This document shows positions 22,387 through 34,147 of a stretch of DNA of 64,000 nucleotides, piece by piece; the stretch's first letter is position 1, and each line of letters opens with the position of its first letter. The DNA is from Diatrype stigma (taxonomy: Eukaryota > Ascomycota > Sordariomycetes > Xylariales > Diatrypaceae): the NCBI GenBank assembly GCA_022225965.2, contig JAKJXP020000092.1:62001-126000 (forward strand). The letters run 5' to 3'. A program made the position numbers and the translations under genes. The notes beneath the pieces were generated by a model. That model saw only the letters and a program-made list of their open reading frames with translations. It ran no database searches and was not told the origin of the DNA.

Positions 22387-24785
22387 ATGTCAGAAGCAGA
22401 TGCACGCAGTAGTCACTCCTCCGCGGCGGTAGAAAGCCCGGCATTGCTGAAGAGGCGAAAGATTCGCAAAGGCACGCAAAGTTGCTGGGAGTGCAAGAGG
22501 CGCAAGATCCGATGCACCTTTGCGGCGCCTACGGAACCCGTGTGTGACGGCTGCAGGAGTCGGAGTGTCAAATGCATCAGCCAGGAGTTCCACCATGAGG
22601 CAGCGCTCGCAAGCAGCAGGGCTGATAGGCTCAGCCGGATGGAATCTCTGGTCGAACAGTTGGTTGAGCGGGACATGTCGAACACGCTACACCAAGATCA
22701 ATCGGGTCGAGATGAATTCGCAGGGTCGCCAGTAAGAGCCACCGCTGATGTATTAGCTATGTGCTCATCTAACAAGGAAAGACGTATGAAACTCGAGGAG
22801 ATCAGCGTGGCACCAATAACGAGGTGCCCTCCCCCCTTACGATCACAGTCCCTAATACGACACAGGAAGGTCAAGTGACTGGAAGTCTTGATGAAAGATC
22901 TCGTAGCCTCCTAGCAGCATGGCCTAAGCAACACGATCTGGACTTAATATTGAGTGCCGTTGTCGACGTTTCAGCATCATATCATGGGGTGGTATGCATG
23001 CCATACTCCAGGTTCGTCGGGAAAATTGCATCCCCGCAATGCTTGTTGCAGCTGCCCCCGGAAGGATCTCACCCAGTCCTCATAGCGAGGAGGCTTCTCA
23101 TGCTCGGGTCTCTTCTACAAGGCATCCCGCCATTCTCTATCGGGAAGCTTGCTGGACTGACCGCGGACTACCACGCTATCATGTTTCGTGCGGTCCATAC
23201 TGCTACTAGACATGTGACAAGCGATGACGAACTTGTCGGCTCGCTCGATGGCATCGAGTGTCTCATGATTGAGAGCATGTACCTGAATAATGCTGGAAAT
23301 CTCCGTCGTGCCTGGATAACGAATCGCCGAGCTATGGTTATGGCGCAGATGATGGGGCTACACAGGGGTGCGAGGTCGTCGAGTGTGATTCTCGAACCAG
23401 GAACCTGGGACCGTATAGACCCCGATTACATGTGGTTTCGCCTAGTTTGTACAGACCGGTATCTGTCACTAATGCTGGGCCTACCACAGGGCTCCCTCGA
23501 GAACGCATTTGCCACTCATGCAGCGTTACGAAGCTGCGCGGCTGTGGAGCGTATGGAGCGAATGGAGTCGGTGGCGGCAGGGCTCATTATACAGCGTAAT
23601 AGTGCGGAACGGACGGACCTCGCCGCGACATACAAGATTGACAGGATGCTTCAGGAGGCTGCCGCCTTGATGCCGCCGCAATGGTGGCTGATGGCTGCTG
23701 GCGATACTGCGACGGCTAGCAACGATGCCAAGGCATTCGAGGAGTCGATCCGCCTCATGCTTCAGTTCACACACCGGCATCTATTAGTGCAGCTTCATCT
23801 GCCATACATGATGCAGTCTTCCATCACCGATACGAGATACGATTACAGCAAGATGACTGCTGCGAATGCCAGCCGCGCGATTGTGGCCCAGTTCGTGGCC
23901 TTCCGCGGCACTCGTCCAGCTACTGCTTATTGTCGTGGTATTGACTTTATTGTCTTTATAGCTAGCACGACATTATGCATCGCGCATATCGAAGCCCGCC
24001 GTCAGCAGCAAAGTACTGGTCTTAGCAAAGGGCTCACTGTCTTCCAATCCCTCCAACACCAGCGACTGAGCGACCGCGGGCTGCTCGAGCGCACTCTCGA
24101 GATCATGGAGAGCGAGACCCTACAGAGCCATGACGTGATTGCCCAAGAGATATCCAGCATCCTCAAACCACTACTCGCTGTCGAGAACAATTCCGCTGGG
24201 GGGCGCTTGTACCAAACCAGCGCCTCCCTCGACGAATCTCCCGGCAAGCAGGAATCTCGATATCTAAGCAGCGAGGGCGGAGATGTCGACGAACTGCGCA
24301 TCCATATCCCGTACTACGGGACTATCAAGATCGAGTACAATCCTACACGTCCCGCTGCTATTCTTGAACCGGTGCAGGTGCCCACCGCCGAAGAGTGGCT
24401 TCGGAACGCATCTACTTCATCAGGGGCAACTGATAGTAGTAGCCTGGTTGGTCTCTGCGAACCAGCTGTCTCGCCGCTCAACCGAGAACAGCGGCAGAAG
24501 GAGAAAGGAAAAGAAACGGCCTCTGCAGCACCCCGCCCAGCTGGCTATGAGATCAGCGCCGCCCAGCCCGTCAATCCTGACTGGCAGGCTGTGCCATCGT
24601 ACTTGGACTCACCCGACCCGCTCCAGCAGCCCGGATCGGCGGGTTGGGATCGGAGTTTATCATCTTTCGATGTTGGCGGTGGGCAAGACGACGTCAACGG
24701 CCTCCTTGTGCCTGGCCTGGGCGCCGATGTAGACGACTGGGCTTTACAGGGTGTAGATCTAGCTTTGTTCAGCAATATTACGTGA
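22387..24785 (+). CDS. Zn(II)2Cys6 transcription factor with fungal-specific middle domain
   Basis: Exons 22387-22731 and 22806-24785 give 774 aa; the 74-nt intron runs GTAAGA..ATCAG with a TCTAAC branch. The DNA-binding binuclear cluster has its six cysteines at residues 33, 36, 43, 53, 56 and 63 (SCWECKRRKIRC, then VCDGCRSRSVKC), followed by a short coiled-coil dimerisation stretch (ADRLSRMESLVEQLVERD). The middle homology region follows (FRAVHTATRHV, IECLMIESMYLNNAGNLRRA, DPDYMWFRLVCTDRYLSLML). The C-terminus is acidic with aromatic residues (ADVDDWALQGVDLALFSN), an activation-like tail. It is flanked by an NmrA-like enzyme and an MFS transporter, so a local pathway regulator is plausible. 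The regulated pathway is unknown. Confidence 0.9.
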
Positions 24786-25292
24786 GGGAGGCCCCGCGGA
24801 TCCAACTGGAGCATTTTGAGTATTGTAGATTTTTATGTATACGGTGAGATACTTCGTGCTTCTGGTATCATGAACTGGGATGAACTATGCGGCTGGCAGA
24901 TTGGTGGATGCGGCCTGTTTTCGCAATGATAGTAAAGCCATGGTAAAGTCGGATCTGTTTGATAGTTGGCACAAACAAGTCTGTAACCTCCAGTCGTTTT
25001 AGGGAAGTTCTCATACGACAGGGGTGCTTATAGGCCCGTGTCTATGTATGTATGTAGTAGTACCTAAGTACATACCTAGTTATAGTCAAATTTCCCGAAG
25101 CTGGAGCTCCTGGCCCTTGAAGAATATAGTCCCATTTATGGCATATTATTGGACTGTGAGGCTTGGCAGTCCCCACCCTCCAAGACTTCGAACATCCAAC
25201 ACCTTTAACTTTGAACTCAACCTCAACCACGTCAACCCCCTTTTTGGTTCTGGTTGTTCATTCCCCGCAGTCTGTTATAATGCGAAACCGCC
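24786..25292. promoter_or_regulatory. Upstream region of the MFS transporter gene
   Basis: 507 bp. A further CCGCGG lies at 24794-24799, nine bases after the regulator's stop codon. A degenerate CCTAGGTA-type stretch (TACCTAAGTACATACCTAG) is at about 25061-25079. The last 100 bp are C-rich (CTCAACCTCAACCACG). No gene seen. Confidence 0.5.
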
Positions 25293-26715
25293 ATGTCCCA
25301 GACCGCATCATCGCAGTTACGCGATGAATCCGAGCCGCTCCTCACCAGCAGGCGTGCAAGCAATGGCGTTGATAACGGTGTCGCGGTGCAACGACCTCGT
25401 CAGGAAGCGAGTGATGGAAGTTCCGCATCAGATACAACTATCTTGTCCCCCGCTCGGACGACGACGACGGGCTTGCTGTTCAAAGTCCCAGCGGCCATGT
25501 TCTCATTTGTTGTTCTTGGGTTGTTCGTAGCCACTACTGGCGTTGTGATCCCCCATCTCGAAGCGCACTACCACCTGTCTGACCTGGGCGTTTCCTTCGT
25601 CTTTCTCGTCTGGCCCGTGGGATACCTCGTGGCAGCATATCTGAACGGCCTCATCCACCTGAAACTGGGACAAAGGGGGATAGCAGGTATCGGCCCCATC
25701 TGCCACATCGTCTGCACTGCCGTTGTAGCGCTGCACCCACCCTTCCCTGTCTTCGTCATTGCCATGGCTGTTGGGGCCGTTGGTTCCGGCCTTCTTGACG
25801 GCTCCTTGTGTGCCTGGGCCGGGGGGTTGAAAATGGCGAATACCGTGCAAGGTCTCTTGCATGGTCCATTCTCGATTGGAGCCGCCGCCGCGCCCTTTCT
25901 TATGAGCACGATGTTCTCGGCCGGACATACGCCATGGTATGCGTGGTATTATGTCTTGGTAGGTATTACTCCGTTTGGGCCTTATCAGGCTTTATGGTTA
26001 ACAATTAGATTAGTTCGCGGCCTGTGTAGTCGAAGCTGTGGCTTTGTTCTCCGCCTTCAGGCTGGAGGATGCGAGCAGGTACCGCGAGGACAAACACGAT
26101 CAGCTCGCCCGAGACGCAGCTGTCGACACAGCCGCCATCTTCAAGCATCGTGTGACATGGGTCTGTGCCGCCTATTATCTGGCTTACGTTGGTACAGAGT
26201 ACTCTATCTCTGGCTGGATAGTGGTCTTCATGACGAGGGTCCGACATGCATCGCCCTATCTAGCCAGCATAAGCTCTTCTTTCTTCTGGATTGCCATGGC
26301 TGCCGGGCGATTCGTCTTGGGCTACGTGACCGACAAGGTCGGGATAAGGGTAGCCAATATCATTTATCTCCTCGGTGCGATTGCGGCTGGCATACTATTC
26401 TCCTTCGTCGAGGTATCTGTCGTCTCAGTGATCATGATCGCGGTTGTCGGTTTCTGCTTCGGACCACTGTTCCCTTCGGGTCTCGTCATGGTCACTCGCC
26501 TTCTACCAAAGGATCTACATGTCGCCGGTGTATCCTTCGTCGCATCGGTGGGCCAAATTGGCGGCGCGTTACTACCTTTTGGTCTAGGGGCATTGGCGCA
26601 GGCACTCGGCATCCAGGTCTTCCAGATGGTTATTTTTGCCCAACTCGTAGTAACACTGTTGCTATGGATCTCATTCCCGAGATTGCCACCAGCGACCACT
26701 TTGCCAGAGGAATAG
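25293..26715 (+). CDS. Major facilitator superfamily transporter
   Basis: Exons 25293-25958 and 26014-26715 give 455 aa; the 55-nt intron runs GTAGGT..ATTAG with a GTTAAC branch. The N-terminal about 65 residues are hydrophilic and cytosolic. About eleven to twelve hydrophobic helices follow, beginning KVPAAMFSFVVLGLFVATTG. The family resembles the Bsc6-like fungal MFS proteins (yeast YOL137W type), whose substrate is not established. The second half has the loop GRFVLGYVTDKVGIRVAN, matching the MFS motif between helices. It is in line with the Zn2Cys6 regulator 507 bp upstream. Export or uptake of a product related to the NmrA-like enzyme is only a guess. Confidence 0.87.
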
Positions 26716-27559
26716 AGCAAAGAAACAGTCAACCAATGATATAAGTTAAACAGTATTTGCCAACAGATCTTGATTGTATAACGTGCCCCGGAACGGACTA
26801 TTAACTGTAAATTTCGTATTAATACCTACTGTCTATCTTCTAGTACAGGTACATCCGTGTCAAAAGGTAAGCAGGCTTCCTAGGCACTTAATGAGCTTGG
26901 GGTTGGATATGACTTCAGGCAACCCTAACGACGTTAGTATGATCATCTCCATGGGGACCAAGTGTTAATATTTGTCAGTCCTTTCCTGGGTTTGGTACCC
27001 TACCAACCACATGAAACCACTCGCCAAAGTCAAGCTCTTACGACAATGATCAGTTCCTACTATACGTCCCATACGTCCTATAAGATCAGCTACAACTCTA
27101 CATGTACATGAAAGAAGGGAATAAACGTGAAAAAAGTACGGAATGGGGGGTAGATATAGGGGGTGCCAAGTCATTAATATGTGTCCCACTTGATTAGGTA
27201 ATCGAATCCCCCCTATCTACTCATGATTTAATATCGCCATAAGTAGAACCCGACCTGACGGCCAAGGATATCAGCCGGGCTAAATCACACTTCAGTCAAC
27301 AACTGCGACGAGGTCTTTTGATAATACATAATTCATAAGAAACTGTAGTTGTGTATTGCTTGTAACAAATAACTATCCTTCATAGTACCCCTATCTTCAA
27401 CTTAGTCCTACTACTTAGTAAATGTTACCAACTTGGACAAGCGATCACCACTTCCGGAGAATCATCGCCACTATTAGATTTAAGAAATGATCGCTGAGGG
27501 TTGATATCGAAATCGTTAAAGAGCTCACGGCGATATTGCTCGAACCGGAACATCGAGTA
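26716..27559. other. Convergent intergenic region, MFS to DUF3176 gene
   Basis: AT-rich 3' flanks of convergent genes. No conserved frame or structured repeat was noticed. Confidence 0.5.
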
Positions 27560-29665
27560 TCAGTAGTGCCCCTCCTCCTGTTCGTCTTTGACCTTAACGA
27601 ACTTCAATATCCCATGCTCATCTTTCGTAAACTCGACATGGATCTGCTTTGCTAGTTTCCCTAGCGCTTTTGTATCTCCCTGCGTATCCTGTGACGGCCC
27701 ATTGTTCTCGCAACCACAAAGCCCATGAAACAAGAGCGCCAGTGCCGAAGATTTAAGCAAAGGCTGATGCCTGGTAATAAAAATGGTTATAGCGAGCAGA
27801 CACGCCGTCACGACCACCTCGCAAATAGGCAGCGCAATCCACGGCCAGTAGACGTGCCAGTAGGGTTCTCTATAGAAAGCCTGGCCTGGCCAGGTCACGG
27901 CGTCGCTGTTGTCCCCCGGCGCCGAGCTCCTGATCTGGTTCGTCAGCGTATCTTCGATGTTCTTCGCGAAATCCGCCAGGTCCGCAGAGTAGAGAAACTC
28001 GCCAAAGCTAAAACCCGGGTTGTCTTTGGTCGAGCTCATAACCACCGGGAGATTAATCTCGGCTGTGAACAATTGGCCAACATAGGAGAAGAGCATTGAA
28101 GTCAAGGTGGAGGAGATGTTAAACAGCTCGTTGGAACCCTCCACGTGATAGGCATGATAGTCGAAATATTGTTGAGGGACTGTACTGGACCAATTATAAG
28201 GTTGCAGGGGCTGGGAGGTGTAATGGTCTCTTTGGAGCCCAGCTGGGGATGCCACGACATGATTATAGGTCTTGACGCACCAACTCCACTCGATCGTAAA
28301 CGCCTCTATAGTACCATTATTCTTCCTGATACCATTGAGGATCAATCCTGGATAGGGCCAGTAGTTCAACGACGCTGTGGAGTTAAACCTAGATTCGCCC
28401 CAACTATCATCGCCCCCCGGGAAAAAGAAGTGAACGTCCCTTCCTGAGGCGAAGCTGTAAGCGCACCAAACCCCCCCTCTATCCTGTGCTTCCTGGCAGA
28501 CATGCCCCACGGTATTAGTCATATCACTGAATTTCGCGCAGACAGCCAGAGTCTTGAACGGTTCCCACCTGCACTCCTCGGCGGGCTCGGGACAGTCGAT
28601 GTTAACTTTGGCTACAGAACCAAGTGCGCCATTCGCGATGGTCATCTGTAACTTCAGTCGCTCTGGGTTAATATTGCGAGGTCCACCTAGTCGAGGTCTC
28701 ATCAGTCATGCAACCTAGGAGGAAAGAAAAGTCACAAAAAATCACGCACTTCCGCTCTGGTGGGATGACGTCCAAAGAGCCTTGTATGTATAGTTCCCAG
28801 CTCGTCCTATCTGAGCTGTCACGTTAAGCAATGGGGCTTGTCTTTGGAGCGGTATGAGCATCTGTTGGGCGCTGGGCTCGATGCCTAGAGCAAATAAGCT
28901 GACGAGAGCCAGTGCCCATGCCGAAAGCACCTTCACCCGAGCCGTGAACAGCAGCCTCAGAGATCCCCATGGGCCACGGCTGGCTTCGTCATATAATTGG
29001 ATGTGGTCCAGCGTATTTGGTCGGTATTGAAAGTGATCCCATTTGAGTTGACTCAGGCAGGAAGTTATGGGAACCATCGTGGCAGTCTTGCTTATAGTCG
29101 TGAGAACCGATATCATGGAGTTTGGTCGTATTGAATACTTCCAAGAATCGATGGGTTGGCTGTCTAGCCGCTTTAATAGGAAGACCAACAGGCCAACGCA
29201 GCTGATACTCAAGATTGCAGCCCCAATTTCCCACCACCACCACGATGGAGAAGTCATGCTTGGAGCTCGTTTCTTCTCAGCCAATGCATCTATGGCTTGT
29301 CCACCTTCTCCCTCATATTCTCCCTCCAGGAGATCCGGTCTTCTACCTTTGACTGACTGGCTCGTCTGCGGGGGAGATTCATTGGATGGGGATTGAGGCA
29401 CCGTGTGGTATTGGTTAGCATTGCCATCTGTGGAAAGCACTGGCGAGACGGGTGTTGGGACGTAATCTGCTGCGGACGTTGTTCCTAAACCATCTAGAGT
29501 AGAAGCCTCGCTGATCCGTGATGATGAGCTGGTAGGGGTTCTGTGGCTTCCAATGGGCGTGTAAGAAACAAGATGACCAGTGTGTGAAGACATCGGGAAA
29601 TAAAATTCTATCGTCCTTTTGTCCTGAAAGTTTCTGACAGTTCTGGTGTTTTTGGAGGGTTTCAT
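27560..29665 (-). CDS. DUF3176 family membrane protein
   Basis: Exons 28750-29665 and 27560-28686 give 680 aa; the 63-nt intron has a GTGCGT donor and GACTAG acceptor. The Pezizomycotina family DUF3176 is named from the block WWWWEIGAAILSISCVGLLV, followed by SWKYSIRPNSMISVLTTISK and SQLKWDHFQYRPNTL. Layout: a Ser/Pro-rich cytosolic N-terminus of about 140 residues, two membrane segments (about 143-168 and 245-265), a long extracytosolic part with cysteines and N-glycosylation sequons, and a last membrane segment (WIALPICEVVVTACLLAITIFI). Function is unknown. The start could instead be the second Met, at about position 29593 (MSSHTGHLVSYTP). Confidence 0.82.
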
Positions 29666-30613
29666 TCATCAATTGGGGTATTTTCCATCATTGAGAGAAC
29701 TTATAACATATAAGAGTGATTTATCTGGCCTCAATGGTGTTTTAGGCAGCCTCATCCATTGCCTAATACCTAAGGATTCGCCATCGGTGGCGCAGTGTTA
29801 GAATTAGATCACTGGGTTACTCTGCATATCTGCAACTCATCGGTACTGCGGTTTTGACTGGTAGCTATTAGCGATAGGGACACTGCAGCGCTCGAGAGCC
29901 TTGTCTATATATGGCCTCAGTATTACAACTTATCTCACCTGGCGTACATATATTCCTCAGGTGAACGGGTCCTTCTCGTGTGGCCATATGACAGTAGTTG
30001 GTTGGTTGGTATATTTAACGCCGTGGGGGCAGGAAAGCCTCCAGACCTTCCTGGGGACACACGTAGGTTATCTATTTTTGCATACAATAAAGGGGTATTT
30101 ATACTTAGACTCAGCATACAAGGTACTATAGTATCTCGTAGATCTAACCCGAAGACATACATGTTGTCATACTGTTGTTGTTGGTTCCGTAGATCGAGCT
30201 CACGTTCGGTATTGTGTGGTTGAAGTTGGCCCACCTATGAGGAAGCAAGCCAGGATCCAAGTAGAAACAAACTGAAATATGCTGTGAAAATAGTAGGTCT
30301 AGTGACGGGTCGGTCCCAAGAGTACAGTGGCGGGATTGGTCTGGACGAAGGGATACCCATTCTGGCAATGCCTTATGCATTAGGGCATGACTTATACCAC
30401 CTACCTACTTGGACGTAATTTCTGGGGCTGATATTGATTACTTCCCCTTTTCCATATCACACAAAATTTCAGCTCGTTCCTTAACCCCTTGGTCAACAAG
30501 TATCCTTATGTTAGCTACATGACCTCTCGTAGCTGTCAGTGATGGTGATGTCAGGCCATAATTTCTATTGGTTACCTCTTATATTCGCCCCTACAAGTAT
30601 TTCCCTAATTGCC
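29666..30613. other. Intergenic region between the DUF3176 and ceramide synthase genes
   Basis: Upstream of the DUF3176 gene and downstream of the minus-strand ceramide synthase. No gene recognised. A segment near 29789-29830 vaguely resembles a tRNA A box but lacks the rest of a tRNA. Confidence 0.5.
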
Positions 30614-32172
30614 TCAGTCGATCTGCTTTTCACATCCTATCCTATTCAACAGCTCTTTACGATCGCTGTGCCCGGGTAAAGTGATTCCAGTTGAGCTCGT
30701 GGCCCTCTTAGCGCCAGTCCGACGCTCCCATTGCTTCAAGTCAATACCCTCAACGCCGACTTCCTGTTCAATAGGCTCTGGTCGCGCATACTCAGCAACC
30801 TCCTCCTCCATTTCAGAGTCGCTTCTAACGTCTTCAGCACCGCTGCCTTTGAGAACCTTTATGGCGACCCGGATGATGAGAGCAAACCACATGACCATGA
30901 TGACTTGTAGGGCGAGAAGGTAAACCAGAAATCCGGTGAGAATGGTATCGTTCGAGCAAACCGTCCCTGCCGGATCTCGGAAGGGAGCCAGCAGGTCTGA
31001 CCACTTATAGGAGGTTGGGAATGGACCTTGGAGATCATCCGCAGTGCCCCGATAGCAGGCCGACGTCAGTAGACCAGGCGCATCATAGTGGATGCTCCAA
31101 CATATCATGAGGTAGAACACGTGTCGTGAAGCAAACCATGTGACCATGAATAAACCAAATACAACATCGCACGCAGTTGAGAAGCCGAGGTATTTTAAGC
31201 ATTTAGCCAACTGGTTTTATATTAGCGGGACAATGTTTCGCAAGTATTTACTTCGCTTACCGGGAAGAGCAATTCAATGGCATCCATCAATACCAGAATC
31301 ACGTTGCCCACACGAGTGTGGTGGTAGGCGTAGGATGCAGCGATGAGCATAATGGTTACGACGTGGTGAGTCAGTATCTGCCAGTAGTCCTTCCGGCGAG
31401 CTTCTAGATTCATGACGAGTACCTGCTGCGACCAGAAGGACCACTGGACCAGTACGTACGTCTTCGCAAGCCCATCAAGCTCTCTTTGCGGCCAGTTGGT
31501 CCACAGTTCCTGCATGTTCAGGAAATATGGCGAATGGTAGTAGATATACTAGGGACAGTTAACAGAAAGCTCATGGGCAATAACCATGAAAGGGGGGACT
31601 TGAAGGAGACACACCATTCCCAGTGGCCAAAATATGCTGTAATAGATCAGCATCCAACCCTGTTCGGAAAACCTGACAGCATCCTTTCTTTTGGCTATGC
31701 CCCAATACTTTGCTAGCGGAACTAGAACGGATTCCATACAGGCTGCACGGAGACCTAGCAAAAGTACGCTGCAAAAAGCCATGAAACAGAAATCATCGTA
31801 GCCGGCAGCATAGTTATCAGTCCTAACGTTATGATACGATAACATCAAGAACTTGGACGTGTATGGTTGCGCCCCTGGTATACTGATATGCATAGCCAGT
31901 AGACAAGCAATCAGGCCGAATGCGACCCCTATTTAGTAAACGGAAGTGTCAGCAACACCTCAGTCTTTGATATACCTCGTGTCGGCAGGGCTAGATAACG
32001 CACCAGCCTGATTGTGAAGTAGCCATTCGGCGAAAGCGCCTAGCGGGCCGTTGGACCCATCATGCTGCCCTGGCCGAAGGATTCTCTTGCCGTTGACGAC
32101 CTTCCTGTATGCTGCCCCTGCTTGCCCCGATTCCCGCGTTGTTGGATTCGTTCCCTTCTCCTTCGGTTCCAT
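30614..32172 (-). CDS. Ceramide synthase (TLC/Lag1 family), minus-strand paralogue
   Basis: Exons 32004-32172, 31615-31928, 31261-31548 and 30614-31210 give 455 aa. The ER membrane enzyme joins acyl-CoA to a sphingoid base. The TLC domain has the diagnostic His pair (about residues 222-223) in ILTHHVVTIMLIAASYAY, then RVGNVILVLMDAIELLFP and LAKCLKYLGFSTACDVVFGL. Several hydrophobic segments are present. Late in the protein is a Cys-containing loop (SACYRGTADDL), and the tail is acidic (SDSEMEEEVAEY). The CLKYLGFSTACDVVFGLFMV..FASRHVFYL block suggests the second fungal ceramide-synthase clade (BarA-like) rather than yeast Lag1/Lac1; this is inference. It is head to head with the plus-strand paralogue at 32714. 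Confidence 0.9.
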
Positions 32173-32713
32173 TCTGGGGGGCGGTGCGTTCTGATGTAGA
32201 TAATAAATAGCCCTGTAGATCCTTGACGTCCGGGGGAATCGAATCCTGGTGGTGCAGGCGCTGCTAGTGATGTTGCGTCGGGATCAATTGGAGTTCGGGG
32301 GGGTGAGGACTATTGGCGAACAGTGAACAGTTTGTATGTGTCCAAAAGGAAATGTCGGTGTGGTTCTAGTTACTGTAGGTACGTAAGTTTGAGCTACCTA
32401 GGTACTTACCTAGCTCCCTAGTAGGAGGTACGCGGCTGCCCGCGGGCACCGCTCGGCGTTGCGGGTCCCGCGGACAAGGAGTTTTCGTGTCCATTATACG
32501 GGCCCCATTATACGCTACCGTACTGGCGTCTTCTGCCCCTATAATCTCGGTATTACCCACTAAATCCGCCAGACAACGGTGCGTCGAAAGGGGCAATGCG
32601 AAGACCGGCCATCCGCTCCATGGCATACATAAAGTGAGAACAGAACCCCCGCGCGGGCATTGGACTAGAGGCCATGCGGCCGGATATTTGGTTCTTCTTA
32701 TTCCAACTCGAAA
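32173..32713. promoter_or_regulatory. Bidirectional promoter of the two ceramide synthase genes
   Basis: 541 bp. It contains TACCTAGGTA (32395-32404), a perfect 12-bp palindrome TGCCCGCGGGCA (32437-32448), a second CCGCGG (32468-32473), a 10-bp direct repeat CCATTATACG (32491-32500 and 32505-32514), and the palindrome CCCGCGCGGG (about 32647-32656). These cluster in the middle, where a shared regulatory element would be expected. Confidence 0.55.
32437..32448. promoter_or_regulatory. 12-bp palindrome TGCCCGCGGGCA
   Basis: Perfect inverted repeat midway between two divergent ceramide synthase start codons. Candidate binding site for a dimeric zinc-cluster-type factor; no factor is known from the sequence. 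Confidence 0.45.
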
Positions 32714-34147
32714 ATGGGTGAACCAGAGCTCTACCCGCTCCTCCATTATGGTACTGGAGCGGCGGCAAATAAAGGTACGGTGCAGCGTCGCAGGAATTCT
32801 CGCGGATCCCACCAGGGAGTCGGCCTCGACATAGATAGTCCGGGCCAAGGAAGCAGTCAGACGTTTAACCTCTCTCCAACTACCAACAGCGGCCGTCCGA
32901 GGAAAGCAACACGACGCAGAAGGGGGCGTTCTTCACGTCTGCATCGATGTAGACGCTTCGCCCTGAAACATACCTGGACCTTTCCCCTAGCTCTCCTACT
33001 TGTATTTCTTTCCTTATATGCCATCGATCCCACCGACTCTAACATTGTCCGTCATTTCATATTTCTCTCCTACGGGGTACCAGGTGACGGCCCCGGCCCT
33101 CGACAGTATGGTAAGGGACCTTGGGATGTTGCCTTGGTGGCTTTCTACACCATCGTCCTCGCATTCACACGAGAGTTCATCAGCCAGGAAATACTGCGTC
33201 CTCTCGCTCTTCACTATGGGCTCAAGTCCCGCGGCAAGCAGGCTCGTTTTATGGAGCAGACGTACACGGTGCTGTACTGCCTACTCTTGGGACCGGCGGG
33301 TCTGTACGTGATGAGCCGCACGCCGGTGTGGTATTTCGACACCCGCGGCATGTACGAAGCATTCCCCCACAAGACCCACGAGGCCTGCTTCAAGTTCTAC
33401 TATCTGTTCCAGGCGGCGTACTGGCTGCACCAAGCGCTGGTCATGCTGTTGGGCTTGGAGAAGCGTCGGAAGGACTTCAGGGAGCTTGTGGCGCATCACA
33501 TCGTTACCGTCGCCCTCATCGCCCTGAGCTACCGGTTCCACTTCACGTACATGGGCATCGCTGTGTACACGACGCACGATATCAGTGATATGTTTCTGGC
33601 TGTGAGTAAACAACAGCCCTCTCCGTATCTATCTCATCAGCAACACCAGGTCGCTAACTAGGTGTCACCGATGCTATAGGGTTCTAAAGCGCTTAATTAT
33701 ATCGACAGCCCTATGGTGGGACCGTTCTATGGGGTGTTCGTATGTGCGTGGATTTATCTCCGGCACTACCTCAACTTGCGCATCATCGCGTCGCTGTTCA
33801 CCGAGTTCCGCTCGGTCGGCCCTTACGAACTCGACTGGGAAGCGGAACAGTACAAGTGCCTGCTTTCCAATGTCATCACGTTCGTCCTATTAGCGGCGCT
33901 TCAGGCCCTCAACCTCTTTTGGCTGTACTGTGTTCTGCGTAACGGGTACAAGTTTGTCGTATATAAAAGCCGTAAGGACGATAGGTCCGAAGAGTCGGAA
34001 GGTGAAGAGGTGGAGCGTTATGGTGGCGATGTGAAGGAGTCGCTGGTGCACTTTGATGCGTTGCCTCATGGCAACGAAGGTAACATGATCAAGACCGCTG
34101 GAAAAGTGAATGGAGCACCATCTCCCAGGAAGAGAGATGTTCAATAA
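32714..34147 (+). CDS. LAG1: Ceramide synthase (TLC/Lag1 family), plus-strand paralogue
   Basis: Exons 32714-33601 and 33680-34147 give 451 aa; the 78-nt intron runs GTGAGT..TATAG. ER sphingolipid enzyme as for its neighbour. A hydrophilic N-terminus with an Arg-rich patch (about residues 62-81) precedes the first membrane helix (WTFPLALLLVFLSLYAI). The Lag motif holds the His pair 261-262 (ELVAHHIVTVALIALSYRF, then FTYMGIAVYTTHDISDMFLA). The C-terminal half (WIYLRHYLNLRIIASLFTEF, then EQYKCLLSNVITFVLLAALQ) matches the yeast Lag1/Lac1 type closely. The tail is charged. Orthology to yeast Lag1/Lac1 is inferred from these blocks. Confidence 0.92.

Noticed and set aside
29789..29865. Possible tRNA relic beginning GGTGGCGCAGTGTTAGA
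   Set aside because: No anticodon arm or T arm could be built; only the first 15 bases look right.
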